The notes under the pieces are model-generated. The model was not told where the DNA came from, made no database searches, and saw only the letters and a list, made by a program, of their open reading frames with translations. Below, in pieces: positions 53,396 to 62,357 of a stretch of DNA of 64,000 bases. A program made the translations under genes and the position numbers. Numbering within the stretch: position 1 is the first letter of the stretch; each line of letters opens with the position of its first letter. Where the stretch lies: contig NZ_CP110806.1 of the NCBI RefSeq assembly GCF_026184235.1, forward strand, positions 2,232,001-2,296,000, in the 5' to 3' direction. Origin of the DNA: Cellulomonas sp. S1-8 (GTDB lineage Bacteria; Actinomycetota; Actinomycetes; Actinomycetales; Cellulomonadaceae).

Positions 53396-54591
53396 CCGCC
53401 CAGCAGCGCCCGGCGTCGCCCGCCGCACCGACCGTCCCCCCCGGCGCTCGCGCGTCGGACGGGGACGGTCTGCGTACGGGACGCGTCGAGCCGCGCCTCG
53501 AGAACCCCGACGGCTCCCCCGTCCAGCGGCTCCACGTCGCCGCGCGGCTCGAGGACCGCTACGACGCCGCGCTCGCGCGGCTGCTGCGCCGCCGCGGCTG
53601 GACCGTGCGCGTCATCGGGTACGCCGGGTACGGGTCGGGCGGACGCGTCCGCGTCATGGCGCGCACGCTCCTCGCGTCGCCCAGCGTGCGGCAGCGCGAC
53701 CTGCCCGACGCGGGCGCGGGGGCGCAGACCGGCGAGGAGCTCGCGCCCTCCGTCCGCGGCTGGCGCTCGTTCTTCACGGCGGGCGTCGCCGGCGCACCGG
53801 TCGAGGTGGAGATCGCCGGGACGACGCACCGGCTGACCGCCGACCGCGGAGGCTACGTCGACGCGGTCGTCGAGGCCGACCTGCCCCCCGGGTGGCACGA
53901 CGTCGAGCTGCGCTCCCTGGACGACGCGCGGACGACCGCGCGCATCGTCGTGGTCGGACCCGAGCCGGCCATCGGCGTGGTCAGCGACATCGACGACACG
54001 GTCATGGTCACGCGCCTGCCGCGACCCTTCGTCGCGGCCTGGAACGTCTTCTTCCGGCACGAGAACGCCCGTGAGGCGGTGCCGGGCATGGCCAAGCTCT
54101 ACCGCGAGATCCTGCAGGAGCACCCCGAGGCGCCCGTCCTCTACCTCTCGACGGGGGCGTGGAACGCCGCACCGGCGATCGGGCGCTTCCTGCGTCGGCA
54201 CGACTACCCGGCGGGGCCGCTCCTGCTCACGGACTGGGGCCCCACCAACACGGGCCTGTTCCGCAGCGGGCCACGGCACAAGGTGTCCCAGCTGCGCCGG
54301 CTGTTCGCCGAGATGCCGCAGGTGCGCTGGATCCTGGTCGGCGACGACGGGCAGCACGACCCGCAGATCTACGCCGGTGCGGTCGAGCACCACCCCGAGC
54401 GGGTCGCCGCCGTGCTGATCCGCCAGCTCACGGCCGGCGAGCACGTCCTGTCGCACGGGTTGCCGGCTCCGACGATCCAGCAGGAGGAGTCCCAGGACAG
54501 CGTCGACGACGCACCGGGCATCGACGTGCTGCTCGGGGCCGACGGCGAGGCGCTGCTCGAGCGCGCACGGGACGCGGGGCTCACGGGCTGA
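53392..54591 (+). CDS. App1-like phosphatase (DUF2183)
   Basis: 399 residues. C-terminal HAD-like domain with nucleophile motif VVSDIDDTVM, LYLSTGAWN, and the acidic motif WILVGDDGQHDPQIY, as in yeast phosphatidate phosphatase App1; an N-terminal beta-rich domain (VRVIGYAGYGSGGRVRVMARTLL) precedes it. No TM segment. GTG overlaps the dps stop by 4 bases, so it is translationally coupled to dps. The bacterial substrate is not established. Confidence 0.87.
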   Translation: MTAQQRPASPAAPTVPPGARASDGDGLRTGRVEPRLENPDGSPVQRLHVAARLEDRYDAALARLLRRRGWTVRVIGYAGYGSGGRVRVMARTLLASPSVRQRDLPDAGAGAQTGEELAPSVRGWRSFFTAGVAGAPVEVEIAGTTHRLTADRGGYVDAVVEADLPPGWHDVELRSLDDARTTARIVVVGPEPAIGVVSDIDDTVMVTRLPRPFVAAWNVFFRHENAREAVPGMAKLYREILQEHPEAPVLYLSTGAWNAAPAIGRFLRRHDYPAGPLLLTDWGPTNTGLFRSGPRHKVSQLRRLFAEMPQVRWILVGDDGQHDPQIYAGAVEHHPERVAAVLIRQLTAGEHVLSHGLPAPTIQQEESQDSVDDAPGIDVLLGADGEALLERARDAGLTG

Positions 54592-54627
54592 GCCCCGCGT
54601 CGAGGCGAGGGACGGCCCCGCGACCCG

Positions 54628-54840
54628 TCACAGGCGCGCGGGGTCGTCCCAGTCGTCACTCGAGGCGATGGCCTCGTCGTCAGGCTCGAGCTCGGCCGCC
54701 CGCAGCGACCGCGGCGCCCTCGCGGCGTCCCCGCCCGCGCGGGCGTCGGCCGCGTCCAGGTCCGCCTCCGCCAGCGGCTGGTCGGCGAGTCGGTGGGCTG
54801 CGGGGTCGGAGGTGAGGTCACGCGCACGCTTCGGGCTCAT
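54628..54840 (-). CDS. small acidic hypothetical protein
   Basis: 70 residues, Asp/Ala-rich with a Lys/Arg patch at the N-terminus (MSPKRARDL) and no hydrophobic core. TACAAC ends 6 bases before the ATG, a near-match to the leaderless promoter pattern. No family recognised; may be real but is weakly supported. Confidence 0.45.
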   Translation of the reverse strand: MSPKRARDLTSDPAAHRLADQPLAEADLDAADARAGGDAARAPRSLRAAELEPDDEAIASSDDWDDPARL

Positions 54841-54974
54841 GCTCCGGTTGTACCGCGGGCGGGGGTGGTCGCGCACGCGCTCGCGGTGCGACGACCGCGT
54901 GTCGTGACGGCCACCGCGGTGTGTCGTCGCGACACGCGGCCCACGGAACGACGCCGGGTGGCCGCGGCACCGGG

Positions 54975-54986
54975 TGAATCGTTTTG
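54975..54986. promoter_or_regulatory. GAATCGTTT element upstream of GH74
   Basis: TGAATCGTTTTG, whose core is the inverse of the AAACGATT element upstream of the GH6 gene. Located in the 295-base gap 54841-55135. Confidence 0.35.
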
Positions 54987-55001
54987 TCGCCTACGGCCAA
55001 T

Positions 55002-55013
55002 CGAAGCGCATCG
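55002..55013. promoter_or_regulatory. possible LacI-family operator upstream of GH74
   Basis: CGAAGCGCATCG, one mismatch from the perfect palindrome at the tatA promoter. About 125 bases before the GH74 ATG; the remainder of the gap holds no gene. Confidence 0.5.
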
Positions 55014-55135
55014 ATACGGTGACGCGCGAGCCAGGCCCCGGAGCCCGGCCCACCGCCCCCGGGGACGTCCCGGCAGGCGACCGACGCGGCACCGGCCACC
55101 ACGCGCCGGCACCGCGCCACGCGAAGGAGCAGCGG

Positions 55136-58012
55136 ATGCGCGTCCCCCCCTTGATCGCCCCCCTCGCCGCGGCCGGTGCCGTCGCGGCGCTCGTCGCCGG
55201 GGCGCTCACCAGCAGCGTCGTGGCCGCCGCCCCCGCAGCCGCCGCGACCGGGTACACCTGGGGCAACGTCGAGATCGGCGGCGGCGGGTTCGTCCCCGGG
55301 ATCATCTACAACCAGGGCGAGAAGGACCTCGTCTACGCCCGCACCGACATCGGCGGCGCATACCGCCTCGACCCCGCGACCCGCCGCTGGATCCCCCTGC
55401 TCGACCACATCGGGTGGGACGAGTGGAGCCACACCGGCGTGCTCTCCCTCGCCACCGATGCCGTCGACCCCGACCGCGTGTACGTCGCCGTCGGCACCTA
55501 CACCAACGACTGGGACCCGCAGAACGGCGCGATCCTGCGGTCGTCCGACCGCGGCGAGACCTGGCAGAAGACCACGCTGCCGTTCAAGGTCGGCGGCAAC
55601 ATGCCCGGCCGCGGCATGGGCGAACGCCTGCAGATCGACCCCAACGACAACCGGGTCCTCTACTACGGCGCCGAGAACGGCAACGGCCTGTGGCGCTCCA
55701 CCGACAGCGGAGTCACCTGGGGCAAGGTCACCGCCTTCCCCAACCCCGGCACCTACGCCCAGGACCCCACCTCCGACAACTCCTACCTCACGCAGAACCA
55801 GGGCGTGGTCTGGGTGACGTTCGACCCGTCCTCCGGGACGACCGGCACGCGCTCGCGGACGATCTACGTGGGCGTCGCCGACAAGGAGAACAACGTCTAC
55901 CGCTCGACGGACGCGGGGGCCACGTGGCAGCGCGTCCCCGGCCAGCCGACCGGGTACCTCCCGCACAAGGGCGTGTACGACGCGCAGGGCGGTCAGCTGT
56001 ACGTCGCGACGTCCGACACCGGCGGCCCGTACGACGGGGCCAAGGGCCAGGTGTCCCGCCTCGACGCCGCAACGGGCACGTGGACGGACGTCTCGCCGCT
56101 CCCGCTGGCGTCGGCCGACCTCACCTACGGGTTCTCCGGCCTGACCATCGACCGCCAGGACCCGGACACGATCATGGTGACCTCGCAGGTCTCGTGGTGG
56201 CCGGACATCGTCGTCTACCGGTCCACCGACCGCGGTGCGACGTGGTCACGCATCTGGGACTGGGCGAGCTACCCGGAGCGCACCCTGCGCTACGCCATGG
56301 ACTACTCCGCGACGCCCTGGGTGACGATGGGCGCGACGTCGGCGGTCGCCCCCGAGCCACTGGTCAAGCTCGGCTGGATGACCGAGTCCCTCGAGATCGA
56401 CCCCTTCGACTCCGACCGCATGATGTACGGCACGGGCGCGACGGTCTGGGGCACCGACAACCTCACCGACTGGGACACCGGCGGCACGATCGACCTGACG
56501 ATCCGCGCGCGTGGCATCGAGGAGACGGCCGTGCTCGACCTGGCCGCTCCCCCGGGCGCCGTCGAGCTGTACTCCGGGCTCGGTGACCTCGGCGGGTTCG
56601 TCCACACCGACGTGACGAAGGTGCCGGCGAGCATCTACACCCAGCCGGTCCACGGCTCCGTCTCGAGCCTGGACTTCGCGCAGGCCAAGCCCGCCACGGT
56701 GGTGCGTGTCGGCTACGGCGTCGGCGGTGACGTGGAGTCGCACGTCGCCGTGAGCACATCCTCCGGGTCGTCGTGGTGGGCCGGTCAGGAGCCGGCCGGG
56801 GTCACCAGCTCCGGCACGGTCGCGATGTCGTCCGACGGCGGCACGATCGTGTGGAGCCCCGTCGGGACCGGCGTGCACGTCTCGACGACGCTCGGGTCCT
56901 CGTGGACCGCGTCCACGGGGGTGCCCGCGCAGGCGCAGGTCGAGTCCGACCGCGTGGACCCGCGCACGTTCTACGCGTACGCCGCGGGCAGGTTCTACGT
57001 CTCGACCGACGCGGGCGTGACGTTCACGCAGTCGCCGGCGACCGGCTTCCCCACCGAGGGCAACGTGCGCTTCGGCGCGGTCCCGGGCCACCAGGGGCAC
57101 GTCTGGCTGGCGGCGGAGAACGGGCTGTACCGCTCGACGGACGCCGGCACGACGTTCACCCCCGTCGCCGGCTTCGAGGACGGCGGTGCCGTCGGCTTCG
57201 GCAAGGCGGCACCGGGCGCGTCGTACCCCGCGATCTACACCACGTCGCTGTACCAGGGCGTGCGCGGCTTCTTCCGGTCCGTCGACGGTGGCGCCTCGTG
57301 GGTCCGGATCAACGACGACGAGCACCGGTACGCGTGGACGGGCGCCGCCATCACCGGCGACCCGGACGTGTTCGGACGCGTCTACATCGGGACCAACGGG
57401 CGCGGCATCGTCCTGGGGACGTCGGACGGCACGGTCCCCACACCGAGCCCCACCCCGACCGCCTCGCCGACGCCGACGCCGACCGTGACGCCGACGCCGA
57501 CCGTGACGCCGACGCCGACCGTGACGCCGACGCCGACCGTGACGCCGACGCCTACCGTGACGCCGACGCCTACCGTGACACCGACACCCACGGTGACGCC
57601 CACGCCGACGCCCACGGTGACGCCGACACCGACCGCCTCGCCGACGCCCACCGCCTCGCCGACGCCGACGGCCACGCCCACGACGACGCCCGGCGGGGCC
57701 TGTGCGGTGGCGTACACCGCGAACAGCTGGAACTCCGGGTTCACGGCGGGGATCCGCATCACCCACACCGGCACGACTGCCCTGAGCGGCTGGACGCTGC
57801 GCCTGACGTACGCGGACGGTCAGCAGGTCCAGCAGGGCTGGAGCGCGACCTGGTCGCAGTCCGGTGCGGTCGTGACGGCGACCAACGCCGCGTGGAACGG
57901 GAACCTGGCGGCGGGCGCGACCGTGGACGTCGGGTTCAACGGCTCGCACACGGGCACGAACGGCCGACCCGTGTCGGCCACGCTGAACGGGGCCACCTGC
58001 ACGCTCTCCTGA
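55136..58012 (+). CDS. secreted GH74 xyloglucanase with C-terminal CBM2
   Basis: 958 residues. Signal peptide (about 1-38), GH74 double seven-bladed beta-propeller (about 39-765) with the N-terminal catalytic-Asp motif [11 protein letters not shown] and the central [15 protein letters not shown] motif; many ASP-box-like repeats ([16 protein letters not shown]). A VTPTPT linker of about 85 residues and a CBM2 (about 857-958) follow. Hydrolyses the beta-1,4-glucan backbone of xyloglucan. AAGGAG lies 6 bases before this ATG; the in-frame GTG at 54974 would put 54 hydrophilic residues before the signal peptide. Confidence 0.93.
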   Translation: MRVPPLIAPLAAAGAVAALVAGALTSSVVAAAPAAAATGYTWGNVEIGGGGFVPGIIYNQGEKDLVYARTDIGGAYRLDPATRRWIPLLDHIGWDEWSHTGVLSLATDAVDPDRVYVAVGTYTNDWDPQNGAILRSSDRGETWQKTTLPFKVGGNMPGRGMGERLQIDPNDNRVLYYGAENGNGLWRSTDSGVTWGKVTAFPNPGTYAQDPTSDNSYLTQNQGVVWVTFDPSSGTTGTRSRTIYVGVADKENNVYRSTDAGATWQRVPGQPTGYLPHKGVYDAQGGQLYVATSDTGGPYDGAKGQVSRLDAATGTWTDVSPLPLASADLTYGFSGLTIDRQDPDTIMVTSQVSWWPDIVVYRSTDRGATWSRIWDWASYPERTLRYAMDYSATPWVTMGATSAVAPEPLVKLGWMTESLEIDPFDSDRMMYGTGATVWGTDNLTDWDTGGTIDLTIRARGIEETAVLDLAAPPGAVELYSGLGDLGGFVHTDVTKVPASIYTQPVHGSVSSLDFAQAKPATVVRVGYGVGGDVESHVAVSTSSGSSWWAGQEPAGVTSSGTVAMSSDGGTIVWSPVGTGVHVSTTLGSSWTASTGVPAQAQVESDRVDPRTFYAYAAGRFYVSTDAGVTFTQSPATGFPTEGNVRFGAVPGHQGHVWLAAENGLYRSTDAGTTFTPVAGFEDGGAVGFGKAAPGASYPAIYTTSLYQGVRGFFRSVDGGASWVRINDDEHRYAWTGAAITGDPDVFGRVYIGTNGRGIVLGTSDGTVPTPSPTPTASPTPTPTVTPTPTVTPTPTVTPTPTVTPTPTVTPTPTVTPTPTVTPTPTPTVTPTPTASPTPTASPTPTATPTTTPGGACAVAYTANSWNSGFTAGIRITHTGTTALSGWTLRLTYADGQQVQQGWSATWSQSGAVVTATNAAWNGNLAAGATVDVGFNGSHTGTNGRPVSATLNGATCTLS
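57438..57690. repeat. Pro-Thr/Val linker repeat in the GH74 gene
   Basis: Long run of near-identical units encoding VTPTPT, many copies built from CGACGCCGACCGTGA-like 18-bp repeats. Prone to slippage or recombination with the linkers of the other two cellulase genes. Confidence 0.92.
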
Positions 58013-58028
58013 CGCGCGAGGTCCCCTG

Positions 58029-58068
58029 ACGACGACGCCCCGGCGGCCCACCGCCGGGGCGTCGTCGT
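58029..58068 (+). terminator. terminator hairpin after GH74
   Basis: Perfect 18-bp stem with a CCCA loop, 17 bases after the stop. Confidence 0.88.
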
Positions 58069-58104
58069 GCGTCGTGCCTGGTCAGAGCGCTGCGTGTGAC
58101 GAAG

Positions 58105-58142
58105 GTCCCAGGAGACAAACATCACATGACTTCCCCTGGGAC
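58105..58142. promoter_or_regulatory. 8-bp inverted repeat upstream of mqo
   Basis: GTCCCAGG (58105-58112) and CCTGGGAC (58135-58142) separated by 22 relatively A-rich bases, immediately before the mqo -10 hexamer at 58161. Could be a regulator site or a structural element. Confidence 0.4.
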
Positions 58143-58173
58143 GACCCCGCGACGTCGACCTAGCATCCGGGAC

Positions 58174-59661
58174 GTGGCACCTGGCACGCACGACTCCGCA
58201 GCAGACGTCGACGTCCTCCTGGTGGGCGGGGGCATCATGAGCGCGACCCTCGCGTCGCTGCTCGGCAGCCTCGAACCCGGATGGCGCACCGAGATCCACG
58301 AGCGCCTCGACGCGCCCGCGCTCGAGAGCACCAACGCGTGGAACAACGCCGGCACCGGGCACGCCGCGCTGTGCGAGCTGAACTACACGCCGCAGCGCGC
58401 CGACGGCAGCGTCGACGTCAGCAAGGCCGTGACGATCAACGAGCAGTTCGAGCTCTCGCGCGAGCTGTGGCACCACCTCGCCGCCGCCGGCCGGCTGCCG
58501 GGCGCGCAGGACGCGGTGTCCACGACGCCCCACATGACGTTCGTGCGCGGGGCGCAGGACGTCGAGCTGCTGCGCCGCCGCTGGGAGGCGCTGCGCGAGC
58601 ACCGCCTGTTCCAGGGCCTCGAGTTCACGACGGACCCCGCCGTGATCGCGGACTGGGCGCCGCTGCTGATGGCCGACCGTGCGGACGACGAGCCCGTCGC
58701 CGCGACGCGGGCCTCCTGGGGCACGGACGTCGACTTCGGTTCCCTGACCCGGGCGATGCTCACCGACGCCGTGGCGCGCGGCGCGACGCTGCACACGAGC
58801 AGCGAGGTCACCCGCCTGAAGCGCCTGCGCGACGGCCGGTGGCGCGTCACCGTGGCCGACCGGCGCTGGAACGGCCGCCCCCCGCGCACCCTCACGGCGC
58901 GCTTCGTGTTCGTCGGCGCGGGCGGTGGCGCGCTGCACCTGCTGCAGCGGGCGCGCATCGAGGAGATCCGCGGCTACGCCGGTTTCCCGATCAGCGGGCA
59001 GTTCCTGCGCACGACGCGGCCGGAGGTCGTCGAGCAGCACCAGGCCAAGGTGTACGGCAAGGCGGCGATCGGTGCGCCCCCCATGTCGGTGCCGCACCTG
59101 GACACCCGGGTCGTCGACGGTGACCGCGCCCTGATGTTCGGCCCCTACGCCGGGTGGAGCATGAAGTTCCTCCGCCAGGGGTCGTGGACCGACCTGCTGC
59201 GCTCGGTCCGCCCCGGGAACGTCCTGCCGATGTTGGCCGTCGGCCTGCGCAACCTCGACCTCGTGACGTACCTGGTCCGGGAGGTGACGGCGGGCGACAC
59301 GGCGCGGCTGCGGACGCTGCGGTCGTACATGCCGTCCGCCGACCTGCGCGACTGGGAGCTGATCACCGCGGGCCAGCGGGTCCAGGTGATCAAGCGGGGG
59401 CCGGGCGGTGGTGTCCTGGAGTTCGGCACCGAGCTCGTCGCGTCGGCGGACGGCACGATCGCCGGTCTGCTGGGCGCGTCCCCCGGGGCGTCGACGGCGG
59501 CCGCGACGATGCTGGACCTGCTGGGCCGCTGCTTCCCCGAGCGCGCCGAGCGGTGGCGTCCGCGGCTCCACCAGATGATGCCGAGCCTCGGCGGCGGCGA
59601 GTGGGACGCGGCGCTCGAGCGCCAGCTCGTGGACGACGGGTCGCTCACCGGCGGACACTGA
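58174..59661 (+). CDS. mqo: malate:quinone oxidoreductase
   Basis: 495 residues. Peripheral membrane flavoprotein that oxidises malate to oxaloacetate and passes electrons to quinone (citric acid cycle and respiratory chain). FAD-binding DVLLVGGGIMSATLASLL, NAGTGHAALCELNY, FVFVGAGGGALHLLQ, GFPISGQFLRT and FGPYAGWS are characteristic. TAGCAT (58161-58166) ends 7 bases before the GTG at 58174, so the longer in-frame start at 58096 is rejected. Confidence 0.95.
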   Translation: MAPGTHDSAADVDVLLVGGGIMSATLASLLGSLEPGWRTEIHERLDAPALESTNAWNNAGTGHAALCELNYTPQRADGSVDVSKAVTINEQFELSRELWHHLAAAGRLPGAQDAVSTTPHMTFVRGAQDVELLRRRWEALREHRLFQGLEFTTDPAVIADWAPLLMADRADDEPVAATRASWGTDVDFGSLTRAMLTDAVARGATLHTSSEVTRLKRLRDGRWRVTVADRRWNGRPPRTLTARFVFVGAGGGALHLLQRARIEEIRGYAGFPISGQFLRTTRPEVVEQHQAKVYGKAAIGAPPMSVPHLDTRVVDGDRALMFGPYAGWSMKFLRQGSWTDLLRSVRPGNVLPMLAVGLRNLDLVTYLVREVTAGDTARLRTLRSYMPSADLRDWELITAGQRVQVIKRGPGGGVLEFGTELVASADGTIAGLLGASPGASTAAATMLDLLGRCFPERAERWRPRLHQMMPSLGGGEWDAALERQLVDDGSLTGGH

Positions 59662-59665
59662 CCCC

Positions 59666-59983
59666 GTGCACGACGACGAGGGACCCGCCGACCCGGCCAC
59701 CGAGGACCTGCCCGTCCCCGTGAGCGCGCCCATGCGGCACGCCAAGGTCCGGGCGTTCACCGACCACACGACCGTCGGTCAGGTGGTGGTCGACGCCGAC
59801 GGTGCGGTCACGATCGGCTGCGCGTGCGGCATGACCCTGACCAACGGACCGGGCTGGTCCCTCGACGAGCACATCCGGCTGCACCGCGCCGAGGCCCGGT
59901 ACCTCGCCCTCTCGGCGGTCGCCCCCGCGGGCATCCCGCGCCTCACGCCCCGGCCCGGGGCGCCGCAGGACGCGGACGCCTGA
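59666..59983 (+). CDS. conserved hypothetical protein with CxC motif
   Basis: 105 residues, soluble. Core VGQVVVDADGAVTIGCACGMTLTNGPGWSLDEHIRLHRAEA has a CAC pair and two His residues that could form a metal site; the ends look disordered. GTG start 4 bases after the mqo stop. Convergent with the DUF2277 gene. No family recognised. Confidence 0.6.
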   Translation: MHDDEGPADPATEDLPVPVSAPMRHAKVRAFTDHTTVGQVVVDADGAVTIGCACGMTLTNGPGWSLDEHIRLHRAEARYLALSAVAPAGIPRLTPRPGAPQDADA

Positions 59984-59985
59984 CG

Positions 59986-60264
59986 TCAGCCGGCTGCGCT
60001 GCGTGCCGCGATGCGTTCCTGCACCTCGGGCCGTCGCAGCGGAGGCACCGTGGCCGGCGGGCGGCGGCGCTCGGGCAGGTCCTCCAGCAGGTGCGCGGTG
60101 ATGTGCGCGATCTGCGCGACGGCCCGCTCGAACGGCTCGCGGGTGGCGTCGGACAGCTGCTGGACACCGGTGACCTTGCGCACGTACTGCCGTGCGGCGG
60201 CCTCGATCTCCTCGTCGGTGGCATGCGGCTCCAGGCCGCGCAGGGTCGTGATGTTCCGGCACAT
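59986..60264 (-). CDS. DUF2277 family protein
   Basis: 92 residues. Family signature MCRNITTLRGLEPHATDEEIEAAARQYVRKVTGVQ at the N-terminus; mostly helical and soluble, function unknown. TAGGTT on the minus strand ends 8 bases before the ATG. Lies just downstream of ogt on the same strand, 11 bases away, so may also be read from that operon. Confidence 0.85.
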   Translation of the reverse strand: MCRNITTLRGLEPHATDEEIEAAARQYVRKVTGVQQLSDATREPFERAVAQIAHITAHLLEDLPERRRPPATVPPLRRPEVQERIAARSAAG

Positions 60265-60275
60265 GCCAGCCGAAC

Positions 60276-60941
60276 CTACGCCTCGCCCGCGCCGTCGGGA
60301 AGGGGGTGGGGGCCGGTCCGCTCGAGCTCCAGCAGGGTGCGCTTGGCGGCGTCGCCACCCGCGTACCGGCCCGGCGTACCGTCGGAGCGCACCACCCGGT
60401 GGCACGGCAGCAGCACGGGCACCGGGTTGAGCGCGCACGCGGTGCCGACGGCCCGGACGGCTGCGGGCCTCCCGGCACTCGCCGCGACCTGCGCGTAGGA
60501 CGCGGTCGCGCCGTAGCCCACGCGCGGCAGCGCCTCGACGACCTCCCGGCGGAACCCCGCGACGAGGCGCAGGTCCAGCGGGGCGTCGAACGCACGCCGG
60601 GTGCCGGCGAAGTACTCGTCGAGCTCGCGCAGGACGGCGTCGAGCCGGGCGCCCCCCTCGAGCAGCCGGGGGCTGACACGCCCCGCCAGGTCCTCGAGCG
60701 CCGCGTCGTGGCCCTGCACCTCGAACGCGACGCGCAGCACGCCCGCCTCCCCCGCGGCCACGAGCAGCGGCCCGACGGGTGAGTCGACCACCCGGTAGGT
60801 GACGTCGAGCAGGCCGTCGGCCTGCGCGCGCGCCACGAGCCGCGCGTGGAGCGTCCGCAGCGTCGCCTCGTCGATCGTGCCGGCGGGGTTGGTCGTGCTG
60901 GCCGGGTCGGTCGTGCCGGTCGCGTGGCGGACGGTGGTCAT
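60276..60941 (-). CDS. ogt: methylated-DNA--protein-cysteine methyltransferase
   Basis: 221 residues. Suicide repair protein that takes the alkyl group from O6-alkylguanine. Active-site motif LLPCHRVV with the acceptor Cys, preceded by the HTH-like SYAQVAASAGRPAAVRAVGTAC. N-terminal extension of about 45 residues before the domain. Start ATG overlaps the stop of the sigma-factor gene (ATGA), so the two are coupled. Confidence 0.93.
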   Translation of the reverse strand: MTTVRHATGTTDPASTTNPAGTIDEATLRTLHARLVARAQADGLLDVTYRVVDSPVGPLLVAAGEAGVLRVAFEVQGHDAALEDLAGRVSPRLLEGGARLDAVLRELDEYFAGTRRAFDAPLDLRLVAGFRREVVEALPRVGYGATASYAQVAASAGRPAAVRAVGTACALNPVPVLLPCHRVVRSDGTPGRYAGGDAAKRTLLELERTGPHPLPDGAGEA

Positions 60942-61471
60942 GATGCCCCCTGGTCGTCGGTCGTCGTGCCGGACGTGCGTCGCGGTGCCGCCGCCCCGTA
61001 GGTGCGGCGCAGCGTCGCGACGCCGTCCGCGCCGGCGCGTCGCGCGGCCGTGTCGGTGCCGCCCACGAGGCGGGCGACCTCCGCGTACGGCAGGCCGCCC
61101 AGATGGTGCAGGACGACGGCGCGGCGCTGCCGGTCCGGCAGCGTGCCCACCGCGCGCCACAGGTCCAGGTCGTGGTCCCCCGGCCCGGGCAAGACGCCGA
61201 CGAGCGGCTCGCCGCGCCACTGCGCGACGTCCCCGACGGGTACGGCGTGACGTGCGCGGCGCCGCAGCTCGTCGATCGACTTGCGCCGCGCGACCGTGAC
61301 GAGCCACGCCTCGACGTTGGCGTCGGCGGGCAGGTCCGGCCAGGCACGCAACGCCGCGACGAACGTCTCGGACCAGGCGTCGTCGGCGTCACCCGCCCCC
61401 AGCACGGCGCGGCAGACGCGCAGCACGGTGCCGCCGTGCGCGCGCACGACGTCCTCGAACGGTCCGGTCAT
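60938..61471 (-). CDS. ECF-type sigma-70 family RNA polymerase sigma factor
   Basis: 177 residues. Region 2 (about 5-75: DAWSETFVAALRAWPDL, AWLVTVARRKSIDELRRRAR) and region 4 (about 110-165: LPDRQRRAVVLHHLGGLPYAEVARLVGGTDTAARR). No anti-sigma gene is adjacent. Overlap with ogt suggests a dedicated alkylation- or stress-response role. CACACT ends 6 bases before the ATG. Confidence 0.88.
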   Translation of the reverse strand: MTGPFEDVVRAHGGTVLRVCRAVLGAGDADDAWSETFVAALRAWPDLPADANVEAWLVTVARRKSIDELRRRARHAVPVGDVAQWRGEPLVGVLPGPGDHDLDLWRAVGTLPDRQRRAVVLHHLGGLPYAEVARLVGGTDTAARRAGADGVATLRRTYGAAAPRRTSGTTTDDQGAS

Positions 61472-61520
61472 CCCCACAGTGTGCAGACGTCCGGGCCGCC
61501 CCGGACGTGAGGTCCTGGCG

Positions 61521-62357
61521 TCAGCGCATCTGCGTGAACGCGGCCGTGGCGGGGTCGGCACCGAGGCGGTGGTCCGTGTCGAGCCCGTCGATCGCGGCGA
61601 GGTCCTCGGCCGGGAGGTCGAACGAGAACAGGTCGAGGTTCGACCGGATGCGGTCGGGCGAGATCGACTTGGGGATGACGATGCGCCCCGCCTGCACGTG
61701 CCAGCGCAGCGCGACCTGACCGGGGGTGATGCCCAGCCGCTTGGCGGTGGACGCGAGCGGCGCCGATCGCAGGTCGTGGCCCTGGCCCAGCGGTGAGTAC
61801 GCCTCGACGGCGATGCCGTGCCGGGTCGACGCCTCCTGGGTGGTGGGCTGCTGGTACGTCGGGTGCACCTCGATCTGGTTGACGGCCGGCACGACGTCCG
61901 ACTCGCGCACGAGCCGGTCGAGGTGCTCGGGCAGGAAGTTCGACACGCCGATCGCGCGGACCGCGCCGTCCGCGAGCAGCTTCTCGAGCGCGCGCCACGT
62001 CTCGACGTACAGGTCCTGCGTGGGGACCGGCCAGTGGATGAGGTACAGGTCGACGACGTCGATCCCCAGCGCGCGGCGGCTGTCCTCGAACGCCCGCAGC
62101 GCCTGGTCGTACCCGTGCTCGCCGTTGCGCAGCTTGGTCGTGACGAAGACGTCGTCCCGCGGCACCACACCCGCCCGGAGCGCCGCCCCGACGCCCGCCT
62201 CGTTGTAGTAGCCGGCCGCGGTGTCGATGTGGCGGTACCCCACCGCCAGGACGTCCTCGACCGTGCGCTGGGTCTCGTCGGGCGTCACCTGGAACGTCCC
62301 GAAGCCGACCTGCGGGATCTCGACGCCGTTGTTGAGGGTGATCGTGGGGGTGCTCAT
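61521..62357 (-). CDS. aldo/keto reductase (2,5-diketo-gluconate reductase type)
   Basis: 278 residues. NADPH-dependent AKR5-like enzyme: catalytic Asp/Tyr in HIDTAAGYYNE, Lys in VTTKLRN, His in YLIHWPVP; NQIEVHPTYQQ and PKSISPDRIRSN cofactor residues. Start ATG overlaps the upstream MFS stop by 4 bases, so a transporter-reductase operon. Substrate not predictable. Confidence 0.92.
   Translation of the reverse strand: MSTPTITLNNGVEIPQVGFGTFQVTPDETQRTVEDVLAVGYRHIDTAAGYYNEAGVGAALRAGVVPRDDVFVTTKLRNGEHGYDQALRAFEDSRRALGIDVVDLYLIHWPVPTQDLYVETWRALEKLLADGAVRAIGVSNFLPEHLDRLVRESDVVPAVNQIEVHPTYQQPTTQEASTRHGIAVEAYSPLGQGHDLRSAPLASTAKRLGITPGQVALRWHVQAGRIVIPKSISPDRIRSNLDLFSFDLPAEDLAAIDGLDTDHRLGADPATAAFTQMR

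Noticed and set aside
54974-55135. Alternative GTG start 54 codons upstream for GH74.
   Set aside because: Would place a hydrophilic segment before the signal peptide; the ATG at 55136 has AAGGAG at correct spacing.
57438-57690. Tandem repeats as a CRISPR array.
   Set aside because: They encode a Pro-Thr linker inside the GH74 gene.
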